Positions 12,663 to 24,633 of a stretch of DNA of 64,000 bases are shown here, piece by piece. Both the position numbers and the translations under genes were made by a program. The notes under the pieces were generated by a model. It did no database searches, was not told where the DNA came from, and was given only the letters and a program-made list of their open reading frames with translations. The number at the start of each line of letters is the position of its first letter. The stretch's first letter is position 1. The DNA is from Petrosia ficiformis (Eukaryota; Porifera; Demospongiae; Haplosclerida; Petrosiidae). The stretch covers positions 60,453,537 through 60,517,536 of the forward strand of contig OX345636.1 in assembly GCA_947044365.1 (NCBI GenBank), read 5' to 3'.

Positions 12663-12710
12663 CATCCTGATAAGCACATTGATTTAAAAGATTGCACTCT
12701 GGCTCTGTAA
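12663..12710 (+). pseudogene. Short relic of the membrane-protein frame
   Basis: Only the last codons survive: DKHIDLKDCTLAL then stop. The sequence after the stop (tgatattcataactcttatt) matches the downstream sequence of the other copies. Confidence 0.35.
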
Positions 12711-12769
12711 TGATATTCATAACTCTTATTAATTTTAAAAACATAATTCAGCTACATGTACATAAACAG

Positions 12770-12945
12770 CAGTGTTTCTCCCAGGATAAATATTAAGTGT
12801 GAGGGAGTGCATCAGTGGTACATGACATTTGGGCAACAATGTTCAATCAGTGTTGTAAAACAGTGTTTTTAAAATTCAAAACTAAATGGTAGGGGAGCAA
12901 GACTGATATAGCGCCATGGTACCACCCTTTATGGGGGAAACACTG
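12770..12945. mobile_element. hAT-like MITE with CAGTGTTTC ends
   Basis: Left end cagtgtttctcccagg and right end gggggaaacactg form short inverted repeats typical of a large hAT subgroup. 176 bp, non-coding. A clear 8-bp duplication is not visible. The partial relative at 30007-30065 keeps the right end. Confidence 0.65.
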
Positions 12946-13314
12946 AAAACAGGTCTTCAGAGAAGTGCTTGTTTCAGTTAAAGTTTTGTTTTTATCCAAT
13001 TCTTATATGCCTAATCACAAAGAGCTGGATAATCAAACTCTTAGGTACACTGTACATTTCTCTGGAGTGTAATGGATCACATACAATTGAAACTACACAT
13101 GCATGTACTTGTACATGTAATGGTTAACTACAAACTGTTCAGTCCACTTTCCTACTTACATGTAGTTTTGTATTGTCACTATAGTGACAATTGTCACTAC
13201 AAACAGTGGAATTCTCACTCTCTGTAGCAACATCTCGTATATGTATTGATGTTCATGTTTTGCAGGTCATCCTACATAGAGGGTGTATGCAACCATATCT
13301 AAACATTTGCTTAA

Positions 13315-13870
13315 CCCTTAGAGGACTGATGTCACATATATGTGACATTTCATCCCTATGTGGTTCGCCGTCTGTTCCTAGCTACACGAAGCTGTCCAAA
13401 TGGTTGTAATTGGCGTCAGGCACAAGTTGATGAACCTGGCTAAAAAATTTGATTGTTTTCTGGACGCCCTTTGGCCTAAATAACAATCATGGGAGCAATT
13501 TTAAGGGGGGGTGTCCCCCTGTTAATGCGGGGGTTCGAAGTGGGTGCAGCCCTCTCGCTGTCGATGAATTTTGCATTTTTTTATCACGCCCACGTTGTCT
13601 GGTGGGTACCTGAGGCATTTTCCTTGCTGTGAAACCTGAAATCGTGGGTGTAGCTGGTGCCAACATGCAGTGGGGTCATTTTGTTAGCCCCAGTTCCAGT
13701 CAAAAGAAGGAGAGCACTGCATTTGATTTGATCCTACGAAGTGCTTGGGGACTTTCGAGTCCCGGTAAGCAAGTTGGTGGAAGTAGTACTCCACGTCGGA
13801 AAAGGAGCCAAGTTTGGGGTAGAGAAAGTGAACGGTGCCCACATTATATGCAATAGAGTCACCAGTGTTG
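13315..13870. mobile_element. Possible piggyBac-like element end, GC-richer segment
   Basis: TTAA (13311-13314) is followed by cccttagaggactgatgtca and the palindrome gtcacatatatgtgac (13331-13346), the layout of a piggyBac terminus. The next 500 bp are clearly richer in G+C than the rest of the window and contain short overlapping frames on both strands that I cannot assign. A second end was not found. Short remnants of the same terminus in reverse orientation lie at 34981-35003 and 58932-58955, next to TTAA. Confidence 0.4.
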
Positions 13871-13924
13871 GAAATGGGAAGAATTTTGAATACATTAATA
13901 CATGTACTTGTGCTATACATACTA

Positions 13925-14300
13925 TATAAGTTACATGTACATGTTCATACTGTATTTACATGTACATGTATATTAGTACTTATACTTGTTATTATAATGC
14001 TTGTTGATATAATAATAATAACATACATACAGTGTGTACTGCAATACAGTATATATGCTATTGTACATTTTGTAGCTAGCACACATCTACATACATGTAC
14101 AATTATTCATGTTAATACTATAGATCATTTTCTTACTATACTACATATTACATGTACATAGGATAGTACATGTACATGCATATACATGTACACAATATAG
14201 TTATGAGATATTATGTGAGCATAAACAATACTATAGCCACCAAACTACGTGTACATGTTATTTTAAATATCAGCTGTGTTTGTATGTACATGTACTACAT
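13925..14300. repeat. TACATGTA minisatellite
   Basis: Dense acatgtacatgt runs, related to the arrays at 28560-28920 and 46130-46470. Confidence 0.75.
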
Positions 14301-14726
14301 GTATTAATTCAGCTATGATAATTTATGATTATAATAAATTATCATTCAAGCCTTTCAAATGTTGATTACTAACACCTCGAGGAATCTGTGATATCATGAT
14401 TGTTTTATAGTGACAATATTATATACTCACCTATACAGATTCATTATTGGTTTCATTTGATAGTATAGGTCACATGTGAAAGTATAATTTCACTCCATTA
14501 TTTTATTCATATACATATTCATATGCATGTACATGTACATAGTGGAATAAAAACAAGAAAATGAATTTTTAGTAATAGTTGGAACTATACAATATTCAAA
14601 ATTAAATGAATCTGTATAAATACTAATACATGTAATTCTCCCCCTTTTATACAAGTCATATTCCCACCTGATTATCTAATGATCCAGGTAACATGTTCAC
14701 TTTCAGTTGGTACATAGTCTGGTAAT

Positions 14727-14785
14727 TACCCTCGCCGCGTAGCGTAGGCGGAAGGGTACGGTAATCGTTTTGTCTGTGTGTCTGT

Positions 14786-14817
<32 letters not shown>

Positions 14818-15655
14818 TAGCAATTTTTCTGGAAAAATAAAAACATTGACATTTCAAAAGGGGTACTGGTAGACTTCAAATTATACAAGGAAAAAAAATA
14901 ACGTAGGAATTCTTCTTAAACCTTTCGGTTATAAAGTTATCACAATGTTTATAACTCACGGTTACTGTTTCCAGACTTGAGAAGACTCGTGGAGGCATCT
15001 GAACACATCAAAACATAACTACTCCTGTATCATGACTATCGCTAGCAAAGCACTACATAAAAGCAAACAGAATTTGGGTAGTGGTTGCTACAACATCGAG
15101 TACTGGCTCCAAGCATTCTCCATTACTTTCAAACTCCGCCTATTTCAAATTTTCAAAGTCATGTGCTGTGCACGTTACTTGAAAGTCAGCAGTTTTGAGG
15201 ACCTGTCTATGCTGTCTTTGTGGAATATTTCACAAGACGAATTGAGGATCTTTCTTTCTTCTTTCAGATAATACAGAGACTAAAATGTAAGACTTATAGT
15301 ATAGACAAGGAAGAGACTAGTATAATCGTAATAAGTAGTGACATGTTAGTTTATATAATTTACATATAAATATATATATATAATTATTTATATGTATATA
15401 TATATATATATATATATCTATATCTATATCTATTATAATATTATTATAAAAACTAACATGCCAGTACGGTTTTATAACTTAATATGTTTCATACACAAAC
15501 TTAACAATCTGAAGTAAACATTCTCATTATTATATGACCATACAAACGAGCAATGATAATTATAATCTTTTGGCATATTATATTTCGAAATTATAGTTTG
15601 TATTACCTTGCCACGTAGGCGAGGGTCCCGTCCCGACGGCTCTCGTTATAGTGTA
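14727..15655. mobile_element. Repeat bounded by GC-rich CCTCGCC/GGCGAGGG motifs
   Basis: The left edge is an imperfect hairpin, taccctcgccgcgtagcgta then ggcggaagggta (14727-14758), followed by a (TG)n tract with TCTG interruptions (14771-14817). The right edge carries taccttgccacgtaggcgagggt (15604-15626, about 23 bp, given here only as a landmark word: cacgtaggcgaggg). A 79-codon frame at 15032-15271 (SSFEDLSMLSLWNISQDEL near its end) is open but unassigned. A fragment of the same edge occurs near 53605-53630. The element type is unclear. Confidence 0.4.
15360..15435. repeat. AT/TATC microsatellite
   Basis: Runs of tatatata passing into tatcta repeats. No other feature. Confidence 0.9.
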
Positions 15656-16699
15656 TTTATTAACTGACATACAGTATAATTATATCAATAAAAAGCCACC
15701 ATACAGTGCAGTAATTACTCAGTTTCTACAGTACATTAAAAGTGGTTTGACAGTAATTGGTGTACTTATGAATTACTGTAATTACTGTACTATACTGACA
15801 GTAGAAATAAGGTAATTATTGTTACTGTATGATGACTTTTTATTGACATGTATGGTACGTTTATCATTACTGTAAAAGTCATTTTTAAAACTAATTTTTA
15901 AATAAAACCTGTTCTTGTTATGCAAGCTATGAAAATACATGAAGTTTGATTAGTGTAGTTGTGAGAGACATCAAGCTGATAATTATATACCAATGCTAAT
16001 TAATTAATTAATTAACCATTATATAGATGACATCAAATACACGTATATGTAATTATTACACTTACAGTCACTATCCTAGCATAATGTTTGTGTTCAGTTG
16101 CAAGCTCTTAAAAGTCAAATACATGTGAATAATTTTGCCCCATTTTTGGCTAAATGTTATAGACATGTACATTCTGTATTTATTATAATTATGGATAGTG
16201 ACATTACCCTCATGATAAGACACAAACTGACTGAATGTTATACGTACATTAAACATCTCTCCTGATACAATACATTGGCTATTCATAAATAAATCAAGTC
16301 TACCATTCTATTGTAAGCATTACTAGTATACAGTGTTCTCAACAGGATTTTAGCACTTGGTAGTGCCTGTAAAACTAAGATTTATTAGGTGTGACTAAGT
16401 TTCTTGAATCAGGCCACAAGTTAGTAGGAAAATAATGAGTGATAGTAGTGTAGGCTTAATCCCAGAGCTGAAATGATGGACCAGCACCACCACTAAAAAG
16501 CCTAGTGAGAACATACCCTGCTAGTATATTGTCTAATATATCCATAAATTAGACATGCTATGAGACCTTTTAAAGTGGACAATTTTCAGTCTCAATTGAC
16601 CTCTTGCTAATCGTTTTAGTTAAACACCCTTTATAATATAAGAACAGCTTGCTATTCTGTAAAGTAGCCACTAAATGTCCCAAATAATATCTTTACTAG

Positions 16700-19085
16700 A
16701 GAATGCTTGCATGCATGCAGTCATTGTGGGGGAAGCCTGAGAAGGAATAACCAAATGAGCAAAAGCAAGCAGAAGGGAAGAAGAGCAAAATGCAACAGTT
16801 CATGAGTTGGTTTTGGTTTTAGAGCAACAGGAACTCACAAAACATGTAGATCAGTTTATCAGTACTATCAATCCAATCTCTCCTCTTTAGTCTATGCAGT
16901 TTGTCTAGCTCTGTCCCTCTCTCTTCTTTTCATCGATCTCTTTTCATCCATAGCTATCACACAATGACACACATGTAGCTTTGTTAATTAATTAATAAAA
17001 CGTTTTAGTATTTCAACAATAAGATATTTGCGAAATACATACGTACATGTACCAAAAATTTATTGAAAAGTCAACACGGTTTAATAGAACATACGGAATC
17101 ATGTATAATACATACACATGTACATACATGTACATACATATATACGTAAAGAAAATTCTCAACCAACTCCCTAGTGTAGGGCTCTCTCAGGCTCGTCTCA
17201 ATTCAAACAACAATACATAAATAATATTACATGTATATATTATGGGCAATAGATTGATACTAATATAATATAATTGATATAATACTTGAACATTCTCTAC
17301 ATTAATGATGTCTGTTAGCCATCTTGAAGATCTTGTTAATTGTATAGACACTTGATAACAAATGATATGTGGTTATGAAGACATGTATGTCTATTAGCAG
17401 TAGTGTTGTATTATTATGACAATGATGAGCACTATTAGTTATAGTATGACTAGTTTATCACTAGTTATGATTTAATTATCTATAATAATATAGGCTTACT
17501 AAAAGGGTTTTAATTTTAGATAACTAACTAAAATTCCCAATTATTGGTGAATTTTGATTTTAGTTAATTATAGTTATTTCATCAGACCTGTAATTTACGT
17601 AGTTATAGTTTAGCTAAAAGTCATAATGTCTTTAATGGAAGGGGTTTTAGTTATAATTATGTTTAATTAAAACAAAACTAATTGGTAGTTGTCATTTTGT
17701 AGCATAATATAGTATTATAGCTATATACATGTATGTATGAATAATGTAATATTAATTTTAAAAGTTAACACAATGGTATTATAGTACAATATACAAGAAA
17801 GAAGTGTGACTTACATCATAATATATGTGATGTAATTTTCAAAAACGGACACTTCCCAAAAATTTGGTATCAGGAAGAGCTACAATATTAATCTTCATAT
17901 TAATTTTCAGTACAAAATGGTAGACTTATGAGCTATTAACATTAATTTGATCAAATTGTTTTACAGGAAAGTGTCCCTTTCCAAAATTAGGTCACATATT
18001 GCATGTACATATATACACATGCTTTTTCTACATAAGCTATAACTATTCCTCTACATGTAATCACATGTACAGATAGTCACACACATGCTTTTATTGCTTT
18101 AGCAATTCCTAAGAAGTTTTGTGATAATAATCAGATATGGGTTCACTTACGATTACAATTGTAATTGAGGTCAATTACAATTACAATTATGTAGTTGTAA
18201 TTGTACTGTAATTGAAACATTTGTATTGATGCTATTTTTAATCATAAGGATTTTACTTTCATTCATTCATTCTATACCAAATTATTAAAATGTAATGGTT
18301 ATTATACATGTAGACACTTTCATTTTAGAATTTATGCTACCGGCTTAGAGGTATTGCTGTAATTATATTGTAATTGCATGCGACTGTACATGTAATTGTA
18401 GTTGAATGTCACATAATTGTAATTGTAATTAACCAGTGGTAGCTACACTGACAATAATTGAAGCTGTAGTTGTAATTGGCCTTTTGTAATTGAACCCAGA
18501 CCTGGTACACATACATGTACATGTACATAACCCCACTATTAATTAATTTATATTCACATGTCACCTGAAATAATTGGAACAGAGTGTTTGTATAAATGTA
18601 GCATTGTTAAGTAAATTCTTAGCTTGATACACCTACTATTATTACACTTTATATAAGAGAACAACTACATTTTGTATTTAGTAATAACAACTATTGATCT
18701 TCCAGATAATAAATTCTATCATCTTTTATAATTAATAATGAAGATTTTAATAATAATCATTTGTTTCATGTAGATATTCTCTTTTGTATACATTATACAC
18801 ATGTATCATGTGCTTTTATATCTTCATTGTATCTAATTCAGATTATAAAGAGTATCACCATACCATTGTGTATACTTACATAATCTTGTTTGAATTCTCA
18901 TTAGTTTATATCTTATAATTCAGTTACATTCCTCCCTACTTAATCAACATGATGTTAAATGTAGTATCCTATCAAGACACTAAATTGTTTAATATAATTA
19001 TGATTAGTAATTGAGTCATGCATTTCTAATATGAATTGATTGTACAAAATCTAAAGAGTTACTTATATATTTCTTTTACATATAG
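16700..19085. repeat. Exon-bearing block C, copy 1, left flank of ANK exon 3
   Basis: This intron sequence recurs at 31130-33412 and, from about 32150-equivalent, at 56100-57368. It contains the diverged taactataactaaaa repeat (about 17490-17680) and a MITE at 18132-18504. Immediately before exon 3 the last 130 bp are almost identical in all three copies, including the polypyrimidine tract and catatag or catag acceptor. Confidence 0.85.
18132..18504. mobile_element. MITE with CAG(A/G)TMTGGGTTCA ends, copy 1
   Basis: The left end cagatatgggttcacttac and the inverse of the right end (caggtctgggttcaattac) are inverted repeats. The interior is built of taattgtaattacaatt words that can pair extensively. 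Copies at 32466-32828 and about 56412-56784 lie at the same place in block C, so insertion preceded the block duplication. No convincing target duplication was seen. Confidence 0.75.
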
Positions 19086-19184
19086 AATGGAAATACACCC
19101 CTTCATGACGCTGCTAGATGGAATCGTAAAGATGTGGTAGATATATTATTGCGTCATGGATCAAATCTGGATACACGGAATCAT
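19086..19184 (+). CDS. Ankyrin-repeat gene, internal exon 3 of the window
   Basis: This 99-nt exon between catatag and gttagt is phase 0 at both ends and encodes exactly one 33-residue ankyrin repeat: NGNTPLHDAARWNRKD then VVDILLRHGSNLDTRNH. TPLH, AA, the VVDILLRHG helix 2 and the loop Asp match the family consensus. Exons 4 and 5 are paralogues in the same intron context. Variable residues fall at positions 1, 3, 8, 11, 12 and 14, the beta-hairpin and helix-1 surface that usually contacts ligands in ANK proteins. See the finding on exon-limited divergence. Confidence 0.92.
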
Positions 19185-19859
19185 GTTAGTTCTAATAACA
19201 CACTATACTATAGTATTCATTATGTTATTGTACTAATTCCGGTGGTAATACATATTTTCATTAGTAATTGAATTTTGTGATTATAAAGAAGGGCTAATCT
19301 ACTATACAGATCTGTGTTATAATATATAAATACCTTGTATGATATAACAGTGTCACAAGTATGATATTTACATGGAATATGATTTACATTAGTCTCCAGT
19401 AATGTAATGTAATGTAAATGAATTAATTATAAGTACTCTCTGTCTTACCATTTTGATGACATGATTATTATTATCCTTTCCAAATAATTATATTGGATAA
19501 ACACATCATGAGATTCATGAATATATACACATAAAAACCAGTTATAAATGTCTTGTTTTGGTGTATATGTGGGTAACATGTACAGTAGCCCTCAATAAGA
19601 ACTTCACATAGCATTGTTGTAGTACACAAGTAGTACTCTACACTCCATAAAACACTGAAAGAGCATATTATTATGCATACTACACTTAATAAAATAATGA
19701 ACAGCAGTGACATTTGAGCCTACCTTCTACTACTAACTAACTAACCTTTCTCACCTCTACATATTGTATATAACTCTCCCATTTATATAACTAGAGTTTC
19801 TAACTTACATGTACTTTGTTGGAAAGAAGAGTTGTTAAGAAAGGTATAGATGTTAAAGG
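19185..19859. repeat. Right flank of ANK exon 3 (block C)
   Basis: From the donor for about 210 bp this is identical to the flank at 33512 except for one 6-bp insertion there, and it has about 4 substitutions against 57468. The later part (from about 19430) also occurs without an exon at 38530, 54800 and 62450. Confidence 0.85.
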
Positions 19860-20039
19860 TACAGTACGTCTCAATAAAAAGTTAACGTTCCGTTGTACAA
19901 AACGGATCGTTCTACGATACGCAGTCAATCGTTGTGTTACCGTAAGGCACCATCGTTGTTTTTCCGTTACTACGCCGTTGCTACGTGCGTCCGTAGCTAC
20001 AATTGTTTTGGTCACGTGAGACAGCTTCATTCAGGTTAT

Positions 20040-20279
20040 TACTTGTCGATTCGATGTAGAAGTTCTCTTGGCTGGACTTTCAGAGGAAGCGCTTACTGCC
20101 AGTTTATTCGTGATGTAAACAAGCTGAAGAGATACGAATGGGCTGTGCAGTACAAGGATGATGAATTTTACAACGTTGTATTTACCGATGAGTGTACAGT
20201 TCAACTAGAAGCCCATCGACGATTTTATTGCAGGAAAATATTAGAGACTCCTCGTCCTAAACCAAGGTATATTGTTTAA
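20040..20279 (+). pseudogene. Tc1/mariner-family transposase fragment
   Basis: The frame reads LGWTFRGSAYCQFIRDVNK, LKRYEWAVQY, NVVFTDECTVQLEAHRRF, ETPRPKPR and then a stop. The Asp in VVFTDE fits the first catalytic Asp of the DDE nuclease, and the VQLE..RRF..RK..E.PRPKPR run is typical of IS630-Tc1-mariner transposases. The N-terminal DNA-binding part and the second Asp and final Glu/Asp are missing, so the fragment cannot be active. CCAAG at the end is followed by gtatat, so a lost downstream exon is possible. The open frame extends back to 19893, but residues before about 20060 do not look like transposase. Confidence 0.8.
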
Positions 20280-20941
20280 ATTTATATATATATTTATTAT
20301 AATTATACTTATATAATATATGTATTAGTATGATGGTGACATCATCCCTTTGATGTGGTGAGTCTATATATTATATAACATAAATAGCCCATAATGAAGT
20401 TGACCAAAAAGCTCATAATTGTATATAGAGGTCTATATTTTTTAAAATATAGACCACTCTGTCTACATTTTGCATGAGATGACAGCACTACTGTCTTGAC
20501 ATGTGGGCCATAATAAAACATTTGTTATATAAAAATGCAATAATTATTATAACATAATGTTGGTCCTCCTTACTTCACAAAGAGCTTTTGTCAAAGCTAA
20601 GTCACTCTGTTCAGCTTTTTTAAAAGCTACCAAATACACAAAAGATTTCACTAATCATTAATATTATCTTGCACATTTTTTTATGCAGGACTTACTCAAG
20701 ACATCTGTAGTTCAAATGAATACAATACTTTCAGTTGTATGTAGTTTCTTGCTACTGTTAGTGATTATATATCCATGGTTACCAAACATTTATAACGTTA
20801 TTTCAATTAGTTATTATTGAAATTTTATTTCCATGGTTATCAAACATTTACCATGATTACCAAACATTTAGTATTGAACATGATTACCAAACTTCCATCA
20901 CATTTAACATTTTATTACCAACAACTTTAATTTAATGATTT

Positions 20942-21256
20942 TCAAATTAAGTGATTTTTTAAGTGATTTTCTAATTCCAATGATAACTTTGTAATTCCAA
21001 TGATACAACTCAGGTAATTTTCTAAGTCAGTGGATACAACAAGTCTGCTCAGTAGATTATTTTCTCTTTGACTACAGACCACAATCTTCCCATCATACAT
21101 CTTCCTTCTTTCCTTTATCTTACACCACTGTCCTTTCACCAAACTTTCTTTAGGAGAAACAACATTGCTAGATAGGGCATCTTCATCTGGCCACTGTCCT
21201 TTCACCAAACTTTCTTTAGGAGAAACAACATTGCTAGATAGGGCATCTTCATCTGG
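20942..21256 (-). CDS. Unassigned frame with in-frame 22-residue duplication inside the Tc1 element
   Basis: On the - strand a 66-bp unit (21125-21190 and 21191-21256) is exactly duplicated. It encodes DEDALSSNVVSPKESLVKGQ-type repeats (22 residues) and is followed by WCKIKERRKMYDGKIVVC, SQRENNLLSRLVV and then a hydrophobic tail to a stop. An upstream stop lies just before the first unit, but ggccag at about 21253-21258 could be a splice acceptor, so this may be an internal exon. The family is not recognised. It is unrelated to transposase and could be a host exon captured by the element. Confidence 0.4.
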   Translation of the reverse strand, partial: PDEDALSSNVVSPKESLVKGQWPDEDALSSNVVSPKESLVKGQWCKIKERRKMYDGKIVVCSQRENNLLSRLVVSTDLENYLSCIIGITKLSLELENHLKNHLI

Positions 21257-21640
21257 CCAATATATATATTAAATACATGATACAGCTATTAAAGAATGAT
21301 TGATTAAAATCACAATAGCAACATTTTAACATCTTACCTGACACTTTAAGTGCTGTTCTCAAAGACATTGTACTCCACAACAAATAAAAACGACGTTCCA
21401 ACGGGAGAAAAAAAAAAACGACCAAACCAACCTTACAACGACAATACTACGATTGGTTGCACGTGGAGTCCATGTCAACGTGCACGTGACATCCTACCGT
21501 ATAAACGTTCCATCGTTTTACAAAACGAGTAATTGGAAACCCTGCAGTACGCGTTTTAGCCTGAAAAACACCGTACTTCACATCGTTGTACGCTTCGTTT
21601 TGTACAACGCAACGTTAACTTTTTATTGAGACATACTGTA

Positions 21641-22240
21641 TGATGCACTATCAGCAAGAAGATAGCAATGCAAGTGCTTAAAAGTTTAGTATTCCAAAGG
21701 GCAATTAACACCCACACCTTTACTTACCTGTATAACTTACACATTTTACATGTTACATAGACTTCTAACTTACTTACAGGGGAGCTTCTAACAAAGTTTT
21801 AGATACCAAATACATGTACATGCTTCATTAGTCAGAGGAAAACAGCAAAGGGAGTGTTTGAAATAGCAGTGGTCAGTGCCAACAGTCATGAGGCTATAAT
21901 AGTGCGCTATGCATTGTACATGTACATGTACGTATGTACAGTGTACGTAAATGTTACCATAGTTAGTAGTTAACATGGTGGAACATACTTAGTACATACA
22001 TGTACGTACTACAATAACACTGTGTGAACTTTTTATTGAGGGCTACTGTATACAAGAATGTGTACACATGTATGTGTCTAGTAATTACATGTAGTCTACC
22101 TCTTCACTGGTAGGAGGAATGGTCTGGGACATATATGTACATACGTATGTATAATACCAGATTACTCCACTTCAAACCACAAGCTCCACATCACATGTAA
22201 CAAATACAATGTTTAATGTAAATATATATATTCTTTGTAT
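21641..22240. repeat. Continuation of block C after the Tc1 element
   Basis: This matches 34190-34800, 39090-39650, 55130-55640, 58128-58740 and 63005-63560 (words cagggagcttctaacaaagt and gtgtgaactttttattgaggg in parts). No coding exon. Confidence 0.75.
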
Positions 22241-22800
22241 TATACATTATAACTGGTATAACAATTGAGAGGGTATAAAACCCGAAACTGAATGTGGAAT
22301 GGAACGAAACCGAACTGGAAGTTGATAACTATGTGGTTGATAACTATTATTATATGTTTGGTAATTGAATTTAATATGTAATTTTAATATTATATCGTGT
22401 CCAATCGTACGTGTGTACATGTATACTGTACATGTACATGTACTTCTTAACTGCATGTATAATTGTTACATGTACATACATGTACAATAATACATCTTCA
22501 TACTATACGTCATCTTCATACTACAGTACATAGTAGATGTACATGTATATACTGTGGTACTTCTACATGTACATGTACATGTACAACTACAGTATATAAT
22601 CTGTACTTAAAATTAAAAATTTGTGATATTTGAATTAAACATTGGCCACACCCACCATTAATTAATTAAACGAATGCAAAATCTGCAGACTCAGAGAAAC
22701 CTAAAACTTTCTTGAAACATTTGTAAGATGTTCATGCATGTACTATTAATTGACTGTCTATTACTATCCCATGTCTGAGTTCACCTAACTACATGTTACA

Positions 22801-22905
22801 TGCCTTGCTTTGGCAACAAAATTAAATACCACTTACTCATAACAACCATACATAAGTAATAGATAGAGTAAAGGCAAAACACAAAGAAGTGATACTTACA
22901 AGGTA
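22801..22905. mobile_element. MITE copy lacking its right arm
   Basis: Paralogue of 2807-2969 and 40655-40818. The left arm and loop are intact, but after gatacttaca the sequence jumps directly to aggtacc, so the right inverted repeat is deleted. Confidence 0.8.
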
Positions 22906-23962
22906 CCATCCCCATCTTGTTCCTGTGCTTTTTCGGTTTTGATATATATCAGTGTTTATGAAAAGCTCATATGGCGCACCATTGACCCAAAGAGCTTGTT
23001 AATTATTTAGCACTGTACATTGTCACTAACAGCTTTGTTAACTGGCTCAAGATGTTTCCAATGGCATAACACTCTAACCATTGTTGAGCCAATTTGGCCC
23101 AAGCTTCAAACTTATCAAACCTCAGATTTAAAAAAAAAAATTGATTATACGTATATATAATATAATCACAATATAATAATTTTATTATTATTATCATGTA
23201 TTGTCTACAATTATTTTCTTATCAGTAATTATTGTTCTGCACTTGTGAGTGCATTCATTAAAATAGTAAGGCCCTTAGTTAATCCTTAGACAACTGTTAT
23301 GGAATATACAACAGTGTACATGTATGTGACATTTGGTACCATACTGCATTCATGATCATGATGTAGCATTCCAAGTGTCATGTTTGTCCTCAGCAGCAAA
23401 TCCTTATAAATTAAAGAAAGTCATGACGATTATTTGAGCTGAAAATAGACTTAGACGGATTTTAATGGATATCCCCATTTGTTCAGCATTCATAAGAGCA
23501 GCACCACATTGATACTTGGGTTTTCATGCATTTGGGATATCTTCTTGAATGAACCATGCACATGTACACTCTGGATGTATATATATATGTACATGTAGAT
23601 GGTGTGAGACTATCAGTACCATCATGATAGGAGACAAAATGACTGATGTAATACATTAATTACCCTCTATCCATTTTAGTATATTGTACATGTCACTACA
23701 ATGTCTCCATAAGTTACATGTACTGTACAACCTCTTAAAAGCAGATGCACATGGTAAATTTGAAAATATTTTCAGTCACTATTGATTTCATAGACATTGC
23801 CAGACCTTTAAGATTGGATGGGCCAGGCAAAGCATACATGTACATGTACATGTAGATCGGCGTGCAAAGCATGCCGAAACAGTTTAGTGCTAATAAATTT
23901 TTGATGGGCATGGTCTACCGTTCGTGGCCAGGCAGACGAGTTCAGTTGAAACTACTTCAACT

Positions 23963-24261
23963 TAGGGATGGGCGATTATGAAAATATGAATCAATTATTA
24001 TTATATGTGCAAGTATCACGATTATTGCCATTATTGGTTACCTTACATACAATGTACATGTATGTATGTAGATTCCATTGAACAATCAAATTGATACCTT
24101 TTATTAGTTTAGTAAACAGTGTTGAAAAACTGATTTAGATGTGATAGTACTGAAAACCTGAAGTTATGGCACAATAATCATTATTTTTGTGACCACGATA
24201 TGGCCAACATCATTATCACAGGAAATTTTAATCACGATTATCAAAATATTCCCCATCCCTA
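23963..24261. mobile_element. hAT-type MITE, TAGGGATGGGCGATTA family
   Basis: The ends are tagggatgggcgattatga and inverse ..tccccatcccta, flanked by the exact 8-bp duplication cttcaact (23955-23962 and 24262-24269). The paralogous block at about 41870-41890 has no insertion. 299 bp, non-coding. Confidence 0.9.
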
Positions 24262-24633
24262 CTTCAACTGCATGACCCTAGTTGAATCTGCTGGTTCCAT
24301 CATCTTTAATACACATCTTCATAACTATATCCTTGAGAGCATTCAAACTCTCTGATGTTCTCTAAGTGAAAAAACGATATTTATCACACAATAATTATAG
24401 TACAATGTACCTTACACTACACCTCCTAATTATGTGAATAATATTGCCTGAGCCACAGCCCAGGCTGGCCCTGTGCTAGCTACACCTATCCTTGCAGTGA
24501 CTAACTCTCTAAAATAAGGACACCTATTATGTAAAGCAGTCAGAAATATACATGCCACAAATATTTTTTCTTAATTTATTGAAAGACAAAAAAATTTAAA
24601 CACAAAGCGAAAAACATCATCTGATCTTTCAAT

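Larger units (their letters stand above)
19862..21638 (+). mobile_element. Tc1/mariner-like element, 1777 bp, with TIRs and TA duplication
   Basis: The left end cagtacgtctcaataaaaag and the inverse of the right end (cagtatgtctcaataaaaag) are terminal inverted repeats that continue to acaaaacg, about 43 bp with two or three mismatches. TA dinucleotides flank both ends (19860-19861 and 21639-21640). Paralogous unfilled sites exist in the window (near 34188, 39083 and 58128, where gatgttaaa runs straight into tatgtgattcac or similar). The interior holds a transposase fragment (+ strand, 20040-20279) and an unrelated - strand frame (20942-21256). It appears non-autonomous. Confidence 0.9.

Noticed and set aside
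13629..13929. Overlapping frames on both strands in the GC-rich patch
   Set aside because: There are three competing frames with no domain I recognise. I kept the region only as a possible piggyBac-like segment.
15032..15271. 79-residue frame ending SSFEDLSMLSLWNISQDEL..
   Set aside because: It lies inside a repeat. It starts and stops without splice signals I trust and has no known family.
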